A stretch of DNA of 64,000 bases, taken from IMG/VR virus record IMGVR_UViG_3300009502_000046, positions 1 through 64,000 of that record, one strand, 5' to 3'. Positions within the stretch are counted from its first letter, which is position 1; each line of letters begins with the position of its first letter. Both the position numbers and the translations under genes were made by a program. This document shows positions 7,659 through 14,661 of the stretch, piece by piece. The notes beneath the pieces were generated by a model. That model ran no database searches. It saw nothing but the letters and a program-made list of their open reading frames with translations, and was not told where the DNA came from. Source of the DNA: a virus.

Positions 7659-7849
7659 AATTCAAACAATTCATCAGGTATTGTAATTTCATATACTGGA
7701 ACACACATCGTATTACGGTTGGCCGCGCCACATGCTCCTAAATTACAATAGGTTGATAGGTCATGTTTAAATTGATGTTCACAATCAGGTGTTGTCTTAA
7801 ATTCATATCCACATATTTTATCTCTTATCAATTCACAAATTACATGCAT
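7655..7849 (-). CDS. Small cysteine-rich protein
   Basis: 64 residues with five or more cysteines (ELIRDKICGYE, TPDCEHQF, TYCNLGACG, NTMC) and two histidines, probably one zinc site. Starts and stops overlap those of its neighbours. No family recognised. Confidence 0.7.
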   Translation of the reverse strand: MHVICELIRDKICGYEFKTTPDCEHQFKHDLSTYCNLGACGAANRNTMCVPVYEITIPDELFEL

Positions 7850-8091
7850 TATGTCAACAATCTTTCTTTTATTTCACGAACCTTTTCAACTGTTACATTT
7901 TGTATAGTCCATGAAATATTTCGTCCTGTAATAAACCATGCTCCGACTCTATAGGCATAAAACAACATATCATCAATTATTCGTACATCGCCTTGTTTTA
8001 CGCCACGTTCATAACTTCTTATGATTGACCCTAGACCACCCATCCATTCATATTTTCTACCGTCAATTGTTACAACGATTTTATCTGACAT
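7849..8091 (-). CDS. Hypothetical protein
   Basis: 80 residues, mixed alpha/beta, starting MSDKIVVTIDGRKYEWMGG. There is no clear motif. It is the first gene of the four-gene overlapping unit ending with the zincin-like gene; its ATG has an AAAGGAAAAT site. Confidence 0.7.
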   Translation of the reverse strand: MSDKIVVTIDGRKYEWMGGLGSIIRSYERGVKQGDVRIIDDMLFYAYRVGAWFITGRNISWTIQNVTVEKVREIKERLLT

Positions 8092-8121
8092 TTTATTTTC
8101 CTTTCTAACAGATTTTTAAAT

Positions 8122-8198
8122 TGGCAGGCCTTGTAGGTTATGCTCCCACTACTTTTGTTTTGGAGACAAATGTGATAATCTGATTTCACCAAAGACCC
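8122..8198 (-). tRNA. tRNA-Trp (CCA)
   Basis: Acceptor GGGTCTT/AAGGCCT, D-arm GTGA...TCAC, anticodon arm TTTGT-CTCCAAA-ACAAA with anticodon CCA, encoded CCA end. The T-loop is AGCATAA instead of the usual TTCxAxT, and the D-loop lacks the GG pair. Confidence 0.85.
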
Positions 8199-8207
8199 AT
8201 ATTTTAT

Positions 8208-8280
8208 TGGAGCCCCTATTCGGATACGAGCCGAATCCTTCCATTTTACGAGAATGGTGCTCTCACTAAGCTATAGAGGC
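8208..8280 (-). tRNA. tRNA-Thr (CGT)
   Basis: Acceptor GCCTCTA/TAGGGGC, anticodon arm CCATT-CTCGTAA-AATGG, T-arm TTCGG-CTCGTAT-CCGAA, encoded CCA. The T-loop lacks TTC. Anticodon CGT reads ACG. Confidence 0.87.
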
Positions 8281-8290
8281 AGTATATTTT

Positions 8291-8364
8291 TGGATCTTGT
8301 GGGTAACGATCCCACCGATTTCACATTGCAAGTGTGATGACCGCCCCGTGCAGTCCCAAGACCC
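8291..8364 (-). tRNA. tRNA-Ala (TGC)
   Basis: Acceptor GGGTCTT/AAGATCC, D-arm with GG, anticodon arm TCACA-CTTGCAA-TGTGA, T-arm GTGGG-ATCGTTA-CCCAC. No CCA is encoded; the discriminator is A. Confidence 0.87.
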
Positions 8365-8367
8365 TTA

Positions 8368-8559
8368 TTATTTTACTATTTTTCTTATAAATCGTTCTGT
8401 TATTCTGTATGCAAAAGAACAAATAGCAACACCAACACATATCAAAACTATGATAACTGCAAAAATTCCTGTTAAACAACCGATTAACAGGAATATACTT
8501 AGTAATACTATGTATATGAATGGATGTTCTAATAGTTTTATTTTATATTCCTTTTTCAT
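8368..8559 (-). CDS. Small two-span membrane protein
   Basis: 63 residues with two adjacent hydrophobic spans (about 14-33 and 34-52) between basic ends (MKKEYKIK, RFIRKIVK). Its start overlaps the end of the GIY-YIG gene by 4 bp. Unknown function. Confidence 0.7.
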   Translation of the reverse strand: MKKEYKIKLLEHPFIYIVLLSIFLLIGCLTGIFAVIIVLICVGVAICSFAYRITERFIRKIVK

Positions 8560-9269
8560 ACAATTTCCTTATACATATTTTTTTTACTATTTTTTTTACT
8601 ATTTTTTCTGCCTTTGAACCACCCTTGTTTCAAATAATAATCAAGGTCGCTTTTTATGATTTTTTTATTTTCAATGATGTTATATATCCAACATGTTCCG
8701 AATTGTGAATTTTTTTGCCCTTCATGTAATCCTGTATGTTTTTCACTCATTTTTCTCTTAGTTTCTTCTGAATGACGTTTGCCTTTAAAAACATTCCCTG
8801 CGATTTCACTTCTTTTTTGTTTTATATCAGGAGAACCATTATGCGCCCATGATTCTAATCGTTTGTCTATTCCCAACATACTAATTATTGATTTATAATT
8901 TTCACCATATTTTTCTTTCAATTTTATATCAGCGGTTATTCTTCCTTTTTTACATCGTTCAATATGATCTTTTGAACCATCGTTTAAATAATCCCAACCA
9001 CCTTCGTCACCTCGTTTGAGATTATACGTATTACCGGACTTCAAATATTCGTCTGTAACCAATTCTGATTCTTTGTCATCCATGTCCTTTTTGTTATCAA
9101 ACACATGAAGAACCGTTTTCTCAAAACAATCTTTGCCATACTTGTTTATGGCACGTTTCAAATATTTTCCTGAACCTAAGTAATTATCATAGATATTGTC
9201 TGTTTGATGTTTACCTATATATATTTTACCGTTCGCCTTGTTTCTAACTTCATATACGATATAGTTCAT
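8556..9269 (-). CDS. GIY-YIG homing endonuclease, Seg-like
   Basis: 237 residues. YIVYEVRNKANGKIYIGKHQ at the N-terminus holds the GIY-YIG strands; YLGSGKYLKRAINKYG and a conserved Glu follow; the C-terminus has NUMOD3-like KRHSEETKRKMSEKHTG repeats for DNA contact. It is a clear paralogue of the 23217-23885 gene. A late-promoter octamer lies at 9289-9296. It sits between tRNA genes, a usual place for such free-standing mobile genes. Confidence 0.92.
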   Translation of the reverse strand: MNYIVYEVRNKANGKIYIGKHQTDNIYDNYLGSGKYLKRAINKYGKDCFEKTVLHVFDNKKDMDDKESELVTDEYLKSGNTYNLKRGDEGGWDYLNDGSKDHIERCKKGRITADIKLKEKYGENYKSIISMLGIDKRLESWAHNGSPDIKQKRSEIAGNVFKGKRHSEETKRKMSEKHTGLHEGQKNSQFGTCWIYNIIENKKIIKSDLDYYLKQGWFKGRKNSKKNSKKNMYKEIV

Positions 9270-9288
9270 AATTTTTATCTCCTATATC

Positions 9289-9296
9289 TATTTATA
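9289..9296 (-). promoter_or_regulatory. T4-type late promoter octamer
   Basis: TATAAATA on the minus strand 20 bp upstream of the GIY-YIG ATG, matching the T4 late consensus and the gp55-like sigma encoded at 58 kb. Confidence 0.65.
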
Positions 9297-9323
9297 TAAA
9301 ATTAAAAATTTGTAAATGAAATG

Positions 9324-9394
9324 AGCGGAAAATAGGATTTGAACCTATACAAACTGCCGGGTAGGCAGTCATGCTACTTTTACATCATTTCCGC
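9324..9394 (-). tRNA. tRNA-Gly (ACC)
   Basis: Acceptor GCGGAAA/TTTCCGC, anticodon arm ACTGC-CTACCCG-GCAGT, T-arm ATAGG-TTCAAAT-CCTAT, discriminator T as in glycine tRNAs, no CCA encoded. An A at position 34 is unusual for glycine. Confidence 0.8.
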
Positions 9395-9406
9395 TTATGT
9401 TTAGCG

Positions 9407-9478
9407 AGCGGGATAGGGGAATTGCACCCCTGATTTCCACGTTGGCGACGTAGTTCCATGCTACTTGGATAATCCCGC
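9407..9478 (-). tRNA. tRNA-Gly (GCC)
   Basis: Perfect acceptor GCGGGAT/ATCCCGC, anticodon arm CTACG-TCGCCAA-CGTGG, T-arm AGGGG-TGCAATT-CCCCT, discriminator T. Position 33 is C instead of the near-universal U. No CCA encoded. Confidence 0.85.
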
Positions 9479-9486
9479 ATATGTTC

Positions 9487-9562
9487 TGGCAATAACGAGC
9501 AGATTTGAACTGCCATAATCTTGATTGACAATCAAGTGCACTTGCCATTGTGCTACGTTACC
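9487..9562 (-). tRNA. tRNA-Asp (GTC)
   Basis: Acceptor GGTAACG/CGTTATT, anticodon arm CTTGA-TTGTCAA-TCAAG, T-arm with TTCAAAT, discriminator G (Asp identity), encoded CCA. Confidence 0.92.
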
Positions 9563-9568
9563 ATGTTT

Positions 9569-9694
9569 TGGCGGCGTGTTCGCTCTATCAGTAAGAGATC
9601 GATCGATTTTTTCACTCCATCATGTATTGTAAGTCTATCTTTATAAGCGCTATTTTGATTCCTCTGCTTTACACAACTTCCCTGAAAACACACC
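9569..9694 (-). tRNA. tRNA-like element, 126 nt, isotype unclear
   Basis: A 7-bp acceptor pairing (GGTGTGT with ACACGCC), discriminator G and encoded CCA are clear and the spacing between tRNA-Asp and tRNA-Thr fits a tRNA. The body is about 50 nt too long, with no canonical T-arm or anticodon arm. It may hold an insertion or be a decayed tRNA. Confidence 0.35.
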
Positions 9695-9706
9695 ATATTA
9701 TATTTT

Positions 9707-9781
9707 TGGAGCCCAATACCCGATTTGAACGGGTGTCTCAACTTTACAAGAGTCATATTCTGCCAACTAAACTAATCGGGC
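9707..9781 (-). tRNA. tRNA-Thr (TGT)
   Basis: Acceptor GCCCGAT/ATTGGGC, anticodon arm TGACT-CTTGTAA-AGTTG, T-arm ACCCG-TTCAAAT-CGGGT, discriminator T, encoded CCA. Confidence 0.92.
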
Positions 9782-9808
9782 GTATAATTATTCCTTACTT
9801 CTGTTCTT

Positions 9809-9837
9809 ATACTACACTATTTATAATAGTTTGTCAA
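9809..9837 (-). promoter_or_regulatory. Combined early and late promoter for tRNA block
   Basis: TTGACA and TAGTAT with a 17-bp spacer; the spacer itself contains a TATAAATA octamer (9818-9825), so early sigma-70 and late gp55-type signals overlap. It reads leftward into the Thr/Asp/Gly tRNAs. Confidence 0.75.
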
Positions 9838-9840
9838 GTA

Positions 9841-10155
9841 TTATTTTTTTGTTGTTGCTTTGGCTGCCTTTCTTGCCTTAGCTGCTTTCTTAGACGCCTT
9901 CAAAGGATTCAGTTTCTTTTCATCCTTCTGAACAATAACGATCTTGACGGTACATAATGGGCATCGACCATCAATCCATTTTGCTTCCGGTTTCATATAT
10001 GCCCTGCAATATGTAATGTTATCATAAACATCAACATTTTTACATCCTTCGCATTTATCAATAACCGGACTACAAAAACCGTCTGGAAAATTACATTTTC
10101 CATTTTGCATAAACGGACAACGAACGCCCTTTCTGATTGTATCACATTTTTTCAT
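9841..10155 (-). CDS. PxxKW-family cysteine-rich protein
   Basis: 104 residues whose layout matches a small bacterial family named for its PxxKW motif: CDTIRKG, a FM...C segment, a cysteine-rich core (CEGCKN, YCRAYM), PEAKWIDGRCP, then the tail KLNPLKASKK. About nine cysteines suggest metal binding. I know this family mainly from anaerobic deltaproteobacterial genomes, so the gene may have come from such a host. Function unknown. The start has an AGGAG site. Confidence 0.75.
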   Translation of the reverse strand: MKKCDTIRKGVRCPFMQNGKCNFPDGFCSPVIDKCEGCKNVDVYDNITYCRAYMKPEAKWIDGRCPLCTVKIVIVQKDEKKLNPLKASKKAAKARKAAKATTKK

Positions 10156-10184
10156 TTCATATTTCTCCTAATGAAACAGATGAC

Positions 10185-10637
10185 TTATTTATCAATTTTT
10201 TTATATAATTCATCTAAACCCTTACAAAAATCATCGTTCATTCTTGTAATATCTCTGTCTAATGTGTCATATGAATCATCCATTTTATCGTTCAAATTAT
10301 TCTCAACTAATTCAAGTTGACGATGTATTGCATCAGCATTATCATTGATTTGACGATTTAATATATCAACATTATCATTGATTTTACGATTTAATATATC
10401 AATATCATCATTGATTTTACGATAAACTTTTTCATCATTCGACTCAATTTGAGTATACATGTCATAAATTCGTCTGCCAATATCGGTATTATCATTAGCA
10501 ATATCAGTGCGCATTTGCTGTATCTGTTCTTTCAATTTGGTTATTTTATTGAATAGTTTATAGATACCAAGTATCGCAAACACAATAAACACCAACACAA
10601 CCATTACAAAACCTAAACCTAACATAAATTCATACAT
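10185..10637 (-). CDS. Membrane-anchored coiled-coil protein with internal repeats
   Basis: 150 residues from the ATG at 10637 (AGGAGG eight bases upstream; an upstream frame start would be TTG). One membrane span (about 5-27) precedes a long coiled coil. Within it an 11-residue unit of the form NDNVDILNRKI is repeated about four times. It probably forms a rod on the inner face of the membrane. No known family; the repeats suggest length change by slippage. Confidence 0.75.
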   Translation of the reverse strand: MYEFMLGLGFVMVVLVFIVFAILGIYKLFNKITKLKEQIQQMRTDIANDNTDIGRRIYDMYTQIESNDEKVYRKINDDIDILNRKINDNVDILNRQINDNADAIHRQLELVENNLNDKMDDSYDTLDRDITRMNDDFCKGLDELYKKIDK

Positions 10638-10666
10638 TTTCAAATCCTCCTATACATTTTATTTTT

Positions 10667-10740
10667 TGGAGCAGATAGCCGGACTCGCACCGGCCTCTTT
10701 GGCTTGGAAGGCCAAGGCACAACTTCTATACCATACCTGC
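10667..10740 (-). tRNA. tRNA-Gly (TCC)
   Basis: Acceptor GCAGGTA/TATCTGC, anticodon arm TTGGC-CTTCCAA-GCCAA, T-arm GCCGG-TGCGAGT-CCGGC (G in place of the second T of the loop), discriminator T, encoded CCA. Confidence 0.9.
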
Positions 10741-10747
10741 ATATTTC

Positions 10748-10822
10748 TGGTAGGACGTAGTGGAATCGAACCACTTCGTTATAGGGTGTAAACCTATCGC
10801 TTTCCCATTGAGCTAACATCCC
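10748..10822 (-). tRNA. tRNA-Val (TAC)
   Basis: Acceptor GGGATGT/ACGTCCT, D-arm GCTCAATGGGAAAGC, anticodon arm ATAGG-TTTACAC-CCTAT, T-arm AGTGG-TTCGATT-CCACT, encoded CCA. Confidence 0.93.
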
Positions 10823-10831
10823 ATATATTTT

Positions 10832-10911
10832 TGGTACGCCTGGAGGGAGTTGAACTCTCATGTTTCCAGTTAACCTTTCAATTCGTTCGTAGCGAAAGGG
10901 TATACAGGCGC
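10832..10911 (-). tRNA. Arg(ACG)-like tRNA without a normal D-arm
   Basis: Acceptor GCGCCTG/CAGGCGT, encoded CCA and a T-arm with TTCAACT are clear. The only good anticodon arm is TTCG-CTACGAA-CGAA, matching the arginine ACG loop, but it starts where the D-arm should be and leaves a 21-nt variable region. Isotype is tentative. Confidence 0.5.
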
Positions 10912-11028
10912 ATATTTATTATTTTAACCACATCCACCATTTGTTCATTTGATCTCGGTTCTCACTCAATCGAAACCATAACAATAATTGTATTTTATAT
11001 CAATCTACCACTGAAATATGGCGGAATA

Positions 11029-11256
11029 TTATTCGTCTTCATCCTCTGGATAACCGTCTTTCATAACTGATAATTCATCAATTCGATCTGTAACCATATC
11101 AAGTAATTGTTCAATATATTCAATTATTTCTGGTGTAATAATTTCTGTGTCAATATCTTTGAGAAATTTATCAACATCCTTTTCTGAATATAGGTCATAC
11201 AAATTTTCTAAGATTGTATCCTCAACAACCCCTCTCACATTTTCAACAAAATCCAT
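11029..11256 (-). CDS. Small acidic protein
   Basis: 75 residues, strongly acidic and helical, ending DGYPEDEDE. A GGAGGG site precedes the ATG. Such acidic phage proteins sometimes mimic DNA, but nothing here shows it. About 115 bp of AT-rich sequence follows, with a decayed-looking tRNA half (a D-arm-like TTTCAGTGGTAGA segment). Confidence 0.7.
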   Translation of the reverse strand: MDFVENVRGVVEDTILENLYDLYSEKDVDKFLKDIDTEIITPEIIEYIEQLLDMVTDRIDELSVMKDGYPEDEDE

Positions 11257-11285
11257 TATTATCCCTCCAACATTATTTTATATTT

Positions 11286-11360
11286 TGGCAGCCGTGTTTT
11301 GAATCGAACAAAATTCTCTTGGGTCAAAGCCAAGCATAATAGCCATTATACGACACAGCC
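11286..11360 (-). tRNA. tRNA-Gln (TTG)
   Basis: Acceptor GGCTGTG/CACGGCT, anticodon arm CTTGG-CTTTGAC-CCAAG, T-arm TTTTG-TTCGATT-CAAAA, discriminator G as in glutamine tRNAs, encoded CCA. Confidence 0.92.
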
Positions 11361-11366
11361 TTATTT

Positions 11367-11442
11367 TGGTGCTGCTTCAGGGAGTTGCACCCCATTCTCA
11401 TGTTCTTCAAACATACGCTATCACTGGACTAGCTCAAGCAGC
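11367..11442 (-). tRNA. tRNA-Phe (GAA)
   Basis: Perfect acceptor GCTGCTT/AAGCAGC, D-arm GCTAGTCCAGTGATAGC, anticodon arm TATGT-TTGAAGA-ACATG, T-loop TGCAACT, encoded CCA. Confidence 0.92.
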
Positions 11443-11451
11443 ATATATTTT

Positions 11452-11527
11452 TGGCACCCCTAGTAGGACTCGAACCTACATATGAACTGTTTAGAAGACA
11501 GTTGCCTATCCATTAGGCTATAGGGGC
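11452..11527 (-). tRNA. tRNA-Arg (TCT)
   Basis: Acceptor GCCCCTA/TAGGGGT, D-arm GCCTAATGGATAGGC, anticodon arm ACTGT-CTTCTAA-ACAGT, T-arm GTAGG-TTCGAGT-CCTAC, encoded CCA. Confidence 0.95.
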
Positions 11528-11533
11528 ATATTT

Positions 11534-11767
11534 TTAAAATATAGAATCATCCAATTCAATTATGAAAACAGGCGACACTGTAAACCCATATGCTCGTAAC
11601 TGACTGACTTGTAACAATTCTAAATCTATTTTGACACTTTTATCTGATCGCATATTATCACATATATCTTTTGTTTCTCTAAGACCCCATCCTGTAACGG
11701 CCCGCATGTCTTTTATGGATTGAATAAAGATATGGTCAATATCATTTTTTGATATATTATATAACAT
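11534..11767 (-). CDS. L7/L12 C-terminal-domain-like small protein
   Basis: 77 residues from the ATG at 11767, one base past the preceding stop with a GGGAAAG site. An earlier ATG would overlap the neighbour by 44 bp. MRAVTGWGLRETKDICDNM resembles the VREITGLGLKEAKDLVE helix pair of the ribosomal L7/L12 C-terminal domain, which recruits translation GTPases. A similar fold occurs in several phage proteins. Role unknown. Confidence 0.7.
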   Translation of the reverse strand: MLYNISKNDIDHIFIQSIKDMRAVTGWGLRETKDICDNMRSDKSVKIDLELLQVSQLRAYGFTVSPVFIIELDDSIF

Positions 11768-11768
11768 A

Positions 11769-12092
11769 TTACTTTCCCATATATTTAGTTGATGTCCAAA
11801 ATCTTTTAGCACTTTTCATTGCTTGTTCTATGTTTCTGCGACCAACCGGATTTGATGAATGAACATCCCAAGTCATCGGTTCAATATCACCATCATGCGC
11901 CCATTTTTCAATGACACGAGCAATGTCATATCCTGTGTCCATACCATTGTTACTTTCAGAACCTAAATCATGGTCAAATGAAATATGGGTAATTTTTTCA
12001 GTGTTCAAAATAGTAATTGCATCATCATATGATTTAGCCCAAACATCATAATCATGAGGCATTTTCCTTATGTCATCAATCCAAAGTTTCAC
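11769..12092 (-). CDS. Cyclic-phosphate processing receiver-domain protein
   Basis: 107 residues. MKLWIDDIRKMP and ISFDHDLGSESNNGMDTGYD match the cREC family (receiver-like domain linked to cyclic-phosphate RNA or nucleotide processing). The paired acidic residues DD and DHD would bind metal. It may process RNA ends produced by host nucleases, which would suit the RNA ligase at 5.6 kb. The ATG follows the promoter at 12111-12139. Confidence 0.8.
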   Translation of the reverse strand: MKLWIDDIRKMPHDYDVWAKSYDDAITILNTEKITHISFDHDLGSESNNGMDTGYDIARVIEKWAHDGDIEPMTWDVHSSNPVGRRNIEQAMKSAKRFWTSTKYMGK

Positions 12093-12110
12093 TTTTATCC
12101 TTTTTTATTT

Positions 12111-12139
12111 ATACTATCATATTTTTAAGGAATAGTCAA
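12111..12139 (-). promoter_or_regulatory. Early promoter inside the upstream gene's end
   Basis: TTGACT and TAGTAT with a 17-bp spacer. The -35 lies in the last codons of the glycosyltransferase gene. Confidence 0.7.
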
Positions 12140-13240
12140 TACGTCTTTTATTTTATTTATAACCATTTCAGGTGTTATGTTCAATGAACATTCTGGAACA
12201 TCAATCCAATTTGGCGCCCAATCAACTCTATGTTTTTTATCACAAGAACCACTTTCTTGTTTTTTCCAAGTGTAACAACCGAAACACGTTCCTTCCGTGT
12301 GATTATATACAAAATGTAATGGAAAATCTGTATCCATCCATGTATTAGTTGAAATACATATTGTAGGTGTGTTTGTTGCTGTACCTACACATATTGCTGC
12401 CGTTGCGGCGCCGACCATACAATCGGCATATTTGATGTATCTAGCCATTTCAGAAATAGATAATCCGGTTCTATCAATAATACCATCACCGACAAGATTT
12501 GTCGGTTCATTGGAAATAGGTATAACCTTATACCCATTTTCCATAAGGAAATTGGCAACCGTTTGCCATCCCATTGGATACAACCAATTCTTTTCAAAAT
12601 TTGACAAACCATATTCAGTCAGACAAACATATTTACCATCAACATCTGGCCGTGTATCATCATAATCAATTCTCAATTGTTGTGGTTGATATTTCAATCC
12701 AAGACATTGCAACACTGCTTGTTGTGGTGTTGTATATCGTGGATATTTACCATCCCAAAATACAGAATCATATATTTGTAATGAAGGTTCATAAACAGCA
12801 TACACACCTTCATTTATAAGTTTTGCATATTCCGTTGTAAAAAATATGTTAGGATATGATTTACACACTGCATTTATATATTCTATCCGTGAACACTGAA
12901 CAATCAATCGACAGTTATGTTTTACTCTAAACATTTCAAAAACTGGCATCCAACATAGAAAATCGCCAAGTGTTGTATATGGATACGCAATAATAACACG
13001 TTGACCTGATAGGTCTAACGTATGTTGCCATAAAATAGAATTATCTAAAGTTGTTATCTTGATATACCATTTTATAAACTGTTTTTGATCGGCAGAAGCC
13101 CATGTACTAGGAGTAAGAGTTGTTTCATATCGAACACCATTTGTATCCAAATCAATAAACTGAACCTTTACAGGTGGATCATCTTTAGTACCAATATATT
13201 CTAAACACGCTCCTAAATGAAAATTATACCTGAATTTCAC
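12125..13240 (-). CDS. TibC/Aah-like (GT9-type) glycosyltransferase
   Basis: 371 residues. The N-terminal strands, WYIKITTLDNSILWQHTLDL, VIIAYPYTTLGDFLCWMP, an NCRLIVQCSRIEYINAV segment and YPNIFF follow the order of bacterial autotransporter heptosyltransferases (TibC/Aah). DRTGLSISEMARYIKYADC and CFGC late in the chain fit the acceptor and iron-site region. It is likely a GT-B enzyme that adds a sugar to a protein or surface structure. Target (virion or host protein) unknown. The family call is from motif order. Confidence 0.75.
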   Translation of the reverse strand: MKFRYNFHLGACLEYIGTKDDPPVKVQFIDLDTNGVRYETTLTPSTWASADQKQFIKWYIKITTLDNSILWQHTLDLSGQRVIIAYPYTTLGDFLCWMPVFEMFRVKHNCRLIVQCSRIEYINAVCKSYPNIFFTTEYAKLINEGVYAVYEPSLQIYDSVFWDGKYPRYTTPQQAVLQCLGLKYQPQQLRIDYDDTRPDVDGKYVCLTEYGLSNFEKNWLYPMGWQTVANFLMENGYKVIPISNEPTNLVGDGIIDRTGLSISEMARYIKYADCMVGAATAAICVGTATNTPTICISTNTWMDTDFPLHFVYNHTEGTCFGCYTWKKQESGSCDKKHRVDWAPNWIDVPECSLNITPEMVINKIKDVLTIP

Positions 13241-13250
13241 TACTTCACCG

Positions 13251-13433
13251 TTATTCGATACCCAAATATTTTAATAATTGTTTTCCTAAAAATTTTCTTC
13301 GTGCTAATGTAACACGGTCATTGGTATGCCGTAATGCTTTATGTGATTCGACAAGCAATTCCAATAAAATTTCATCGGGATATTTGTCATCACCGATACC
13401 TAACGACCTAATATATTTTCTAACCAATAACAT
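13251..13433 (-). CDS. Small helical protein
   Basis: 60 residues from the ATG at 13433 (MLLVRKYIRSLGIGDDKY), chosen because GGAAGG lies nine bases upstream and the longer frame overlaps the next gene more deeply. It overlaps the 13420-13770 gene by 14 bp. Mostly helical with many basic residues. Unknown. Confidence 0.6.
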   Translation of the reverse strand: MLLVRKYIRSLGIGDDKYPDEILLELLVESHKALRHTNDRVTLARRKFLGKQLLKYLGIE

Positions 13434-13770
13434 TTTCATCATCCTTCCAATCATCGTTTTCATTACACATTTTACACATATCCCACAATAACGACATTTC
13501 AAATCCAATTTCATCAGCTGTCATAGGAACATCATAATCAGGATGGTCTTTTGGATGCGTAAGAATATATGTATCTTCGTGATTTATTTCAATATCACCC
13601 TTACCTAGATACAAACAATAACCATAATTCTGATCATTGACTTCTTTATCATCAATTTCTTTTCTGTTTTTCCAATATGGGCATTTACCAATTACTTCAA
13701 GGCGCCCGTTATCTTTCATTTTTAGTGATTCATAACAATACATTCCTTTTGGTATTAACGATTTATCCAT
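13420..13770 (-). CDS. Hypothetical cysteine-containing protein
   Basis: 116 residues from the ATG at 13770 (MDKSLIPKGMYCYESL), with AAAGGA upstream. Cysteine pairs (MYCYESL, GKCPYW, YGYCLYL and late CKMCNE) suggest a zinc site. It reads like the phage proteins that begin with a fixed K-G-x-Y-C pattern. No known function. Confidence 0.7.
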   Translation of the reverse strand: MDKSLIPKGMYCYESLKMKDNGRLEVIGKCPYWKNRKEIDDKEVNDQNYGYCLYLGKGDIEINHEDTYILTHPKDHPDYDVPMTADEIGFEMSLLWDMCKMCNENDDWKDDENVIG

Positions 13771-13789
13771 ACTGTTCCTTTCTATCAAT

Positions 13790-14488
13790 TTAAAATAATT
13801 TAACTATACGACAAATAGTTGATTTTGCCACATTTAGTTGTTTTCTTATTTCATGTTGTTTCATACCATTGTCTATCATTTGTTTTACGAGATTGATATC
13901 AACAGGTTTTGATGTTTTTCGTATTTCTTTAGTGTAAATCATATCCTTATTTTTTTCAAACTTTTCAATATCTACATGTTGTAATTGATGACAATTTGAA
14001 CATAGAACCGAACATTTATTTAATTCATTTTTTATACTTTTTTCAATATCATCAATGGTATCCCATCGTTTTATATTAGTTACATCGCCAATGTTAAATA
14101 ATTTATCATCTTTATGATGAAATTCCAACGCCTTGTTGCATTTATTATATCCGCATATTTCGCATTTAAAAATATCTTTAAATATCAGACAGATTATTTT
14201 ATTTGTTCTGTCACGATTTTGTATTTCATAATTATAATGTTCTTCTATATGACAGTTTCCACATAATAATATACATTTTTTGGCTTCTTTTTTTATGTTA
14301 GATAAACTCAAAGAAAATCTAATTCCGTGTGTGCCCATTTTGGTATCTTTGTCATTTTTATTGACATGATGAAATTCTAATAGGTGAATATTTGTTTCAC
14401 CACAAACGGTGCATTTTCCACCAAGTTCGTTAATTACTTCAATCCTTTTTACCCATCTATTAATATATTCATTTTCACGTTTTGTCAT
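13790..14488 (-). CDS. Double HNH homing endonuclease with C-terminal HTH
   Basis: 232 residues with two zinc-HNH units in tandem: CTVCGE...LEFHHVN...CGNCHIEEH (about 26-85) and CEICGYN...LEFHHKDD...CSNCHQLQH (about 107-170). They are followed by a helix-turn-helix (about 200-230, QHEIRKQLNVAKSTICRIVK). An 8-bp inverted repeat (AAGTTCAA/TTGAACTT) lies between the ribosome site and ATG and could hide the start, as T4 endonuclease genes do in early mRNA. Free-standing mobile gene. Confidence 0.87.
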   Translation of the reverse strand: MTKRENEYINRWVKRIEVINELGGKCTVCGETNIHLLEFHHVNKNDKDTKMGTHGIRFSLSLSNIKKEAKKCILLCGNCHIEEHYNYEIQNRDRTNKIICLIFKDIFKCEICGYNKCNKALEFHHKDDKLFNIGDVTNIKRWDTIDDIEKSIKNELNKCSVLCSNCHQLQHVDIEKFEKNKDMIYTKEIRKTSKPVDINLVKQMIDNGMKQHEIRKQLNVAKSTICRIVKLF

Positions 14489-14567
14489 AAGTTCAAATCC
14501 TCTAATAATATTATTTATTAAAATGCTTGAACTTTGTATTCATTAGTTATGATAATATTATAAAATG

Positions 14568-14655
14568 CGGAAGAACGGGGAATCGAACCCCGACTGCTGT
14601 TTAGACAGTTTTGTTTAGCAAACAAACGTAACAAACCAATATTTACCTTTCTTCC
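14568..14655 (-). tRNA. tRNA-Ser (GCT)
   Basis: Class II: acceptor GGAAGAA/TTCTTCC, anticodon arm TTTGT-TTGCTAA-ACAAA, variable arm with ACTGT/ACAG pairing, T-arm CGGGG-TTCGATT-CCCCG, discriminator G, no encoded CCA. Confidence 0.92.
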
Positions 14656-14661
14656 ATATTT

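Noticed and set aside
9553-9756. A 67-codon minus-strand frame through tRNA genes
   Set aside because: It spans tRNA-Asp, the tRNA-like element and tRNA-Thr; the tRNAs explain the sequence.
10640-10861. A 73-codon frame over tRNA-Gly, tRNA-Val and the Arg-like tRNA
   Set aside because: It follows tRNA arms rather than a protein pattern and has no ribosome site.
10912-11028. A possible extra tRNA after the 11029 gene
   Set aside because: A D-arm-like TTTCAGTGGTAGA and a T-loop-like TTTCGATT occur, but no acceptor pair or anticodon arm forms.
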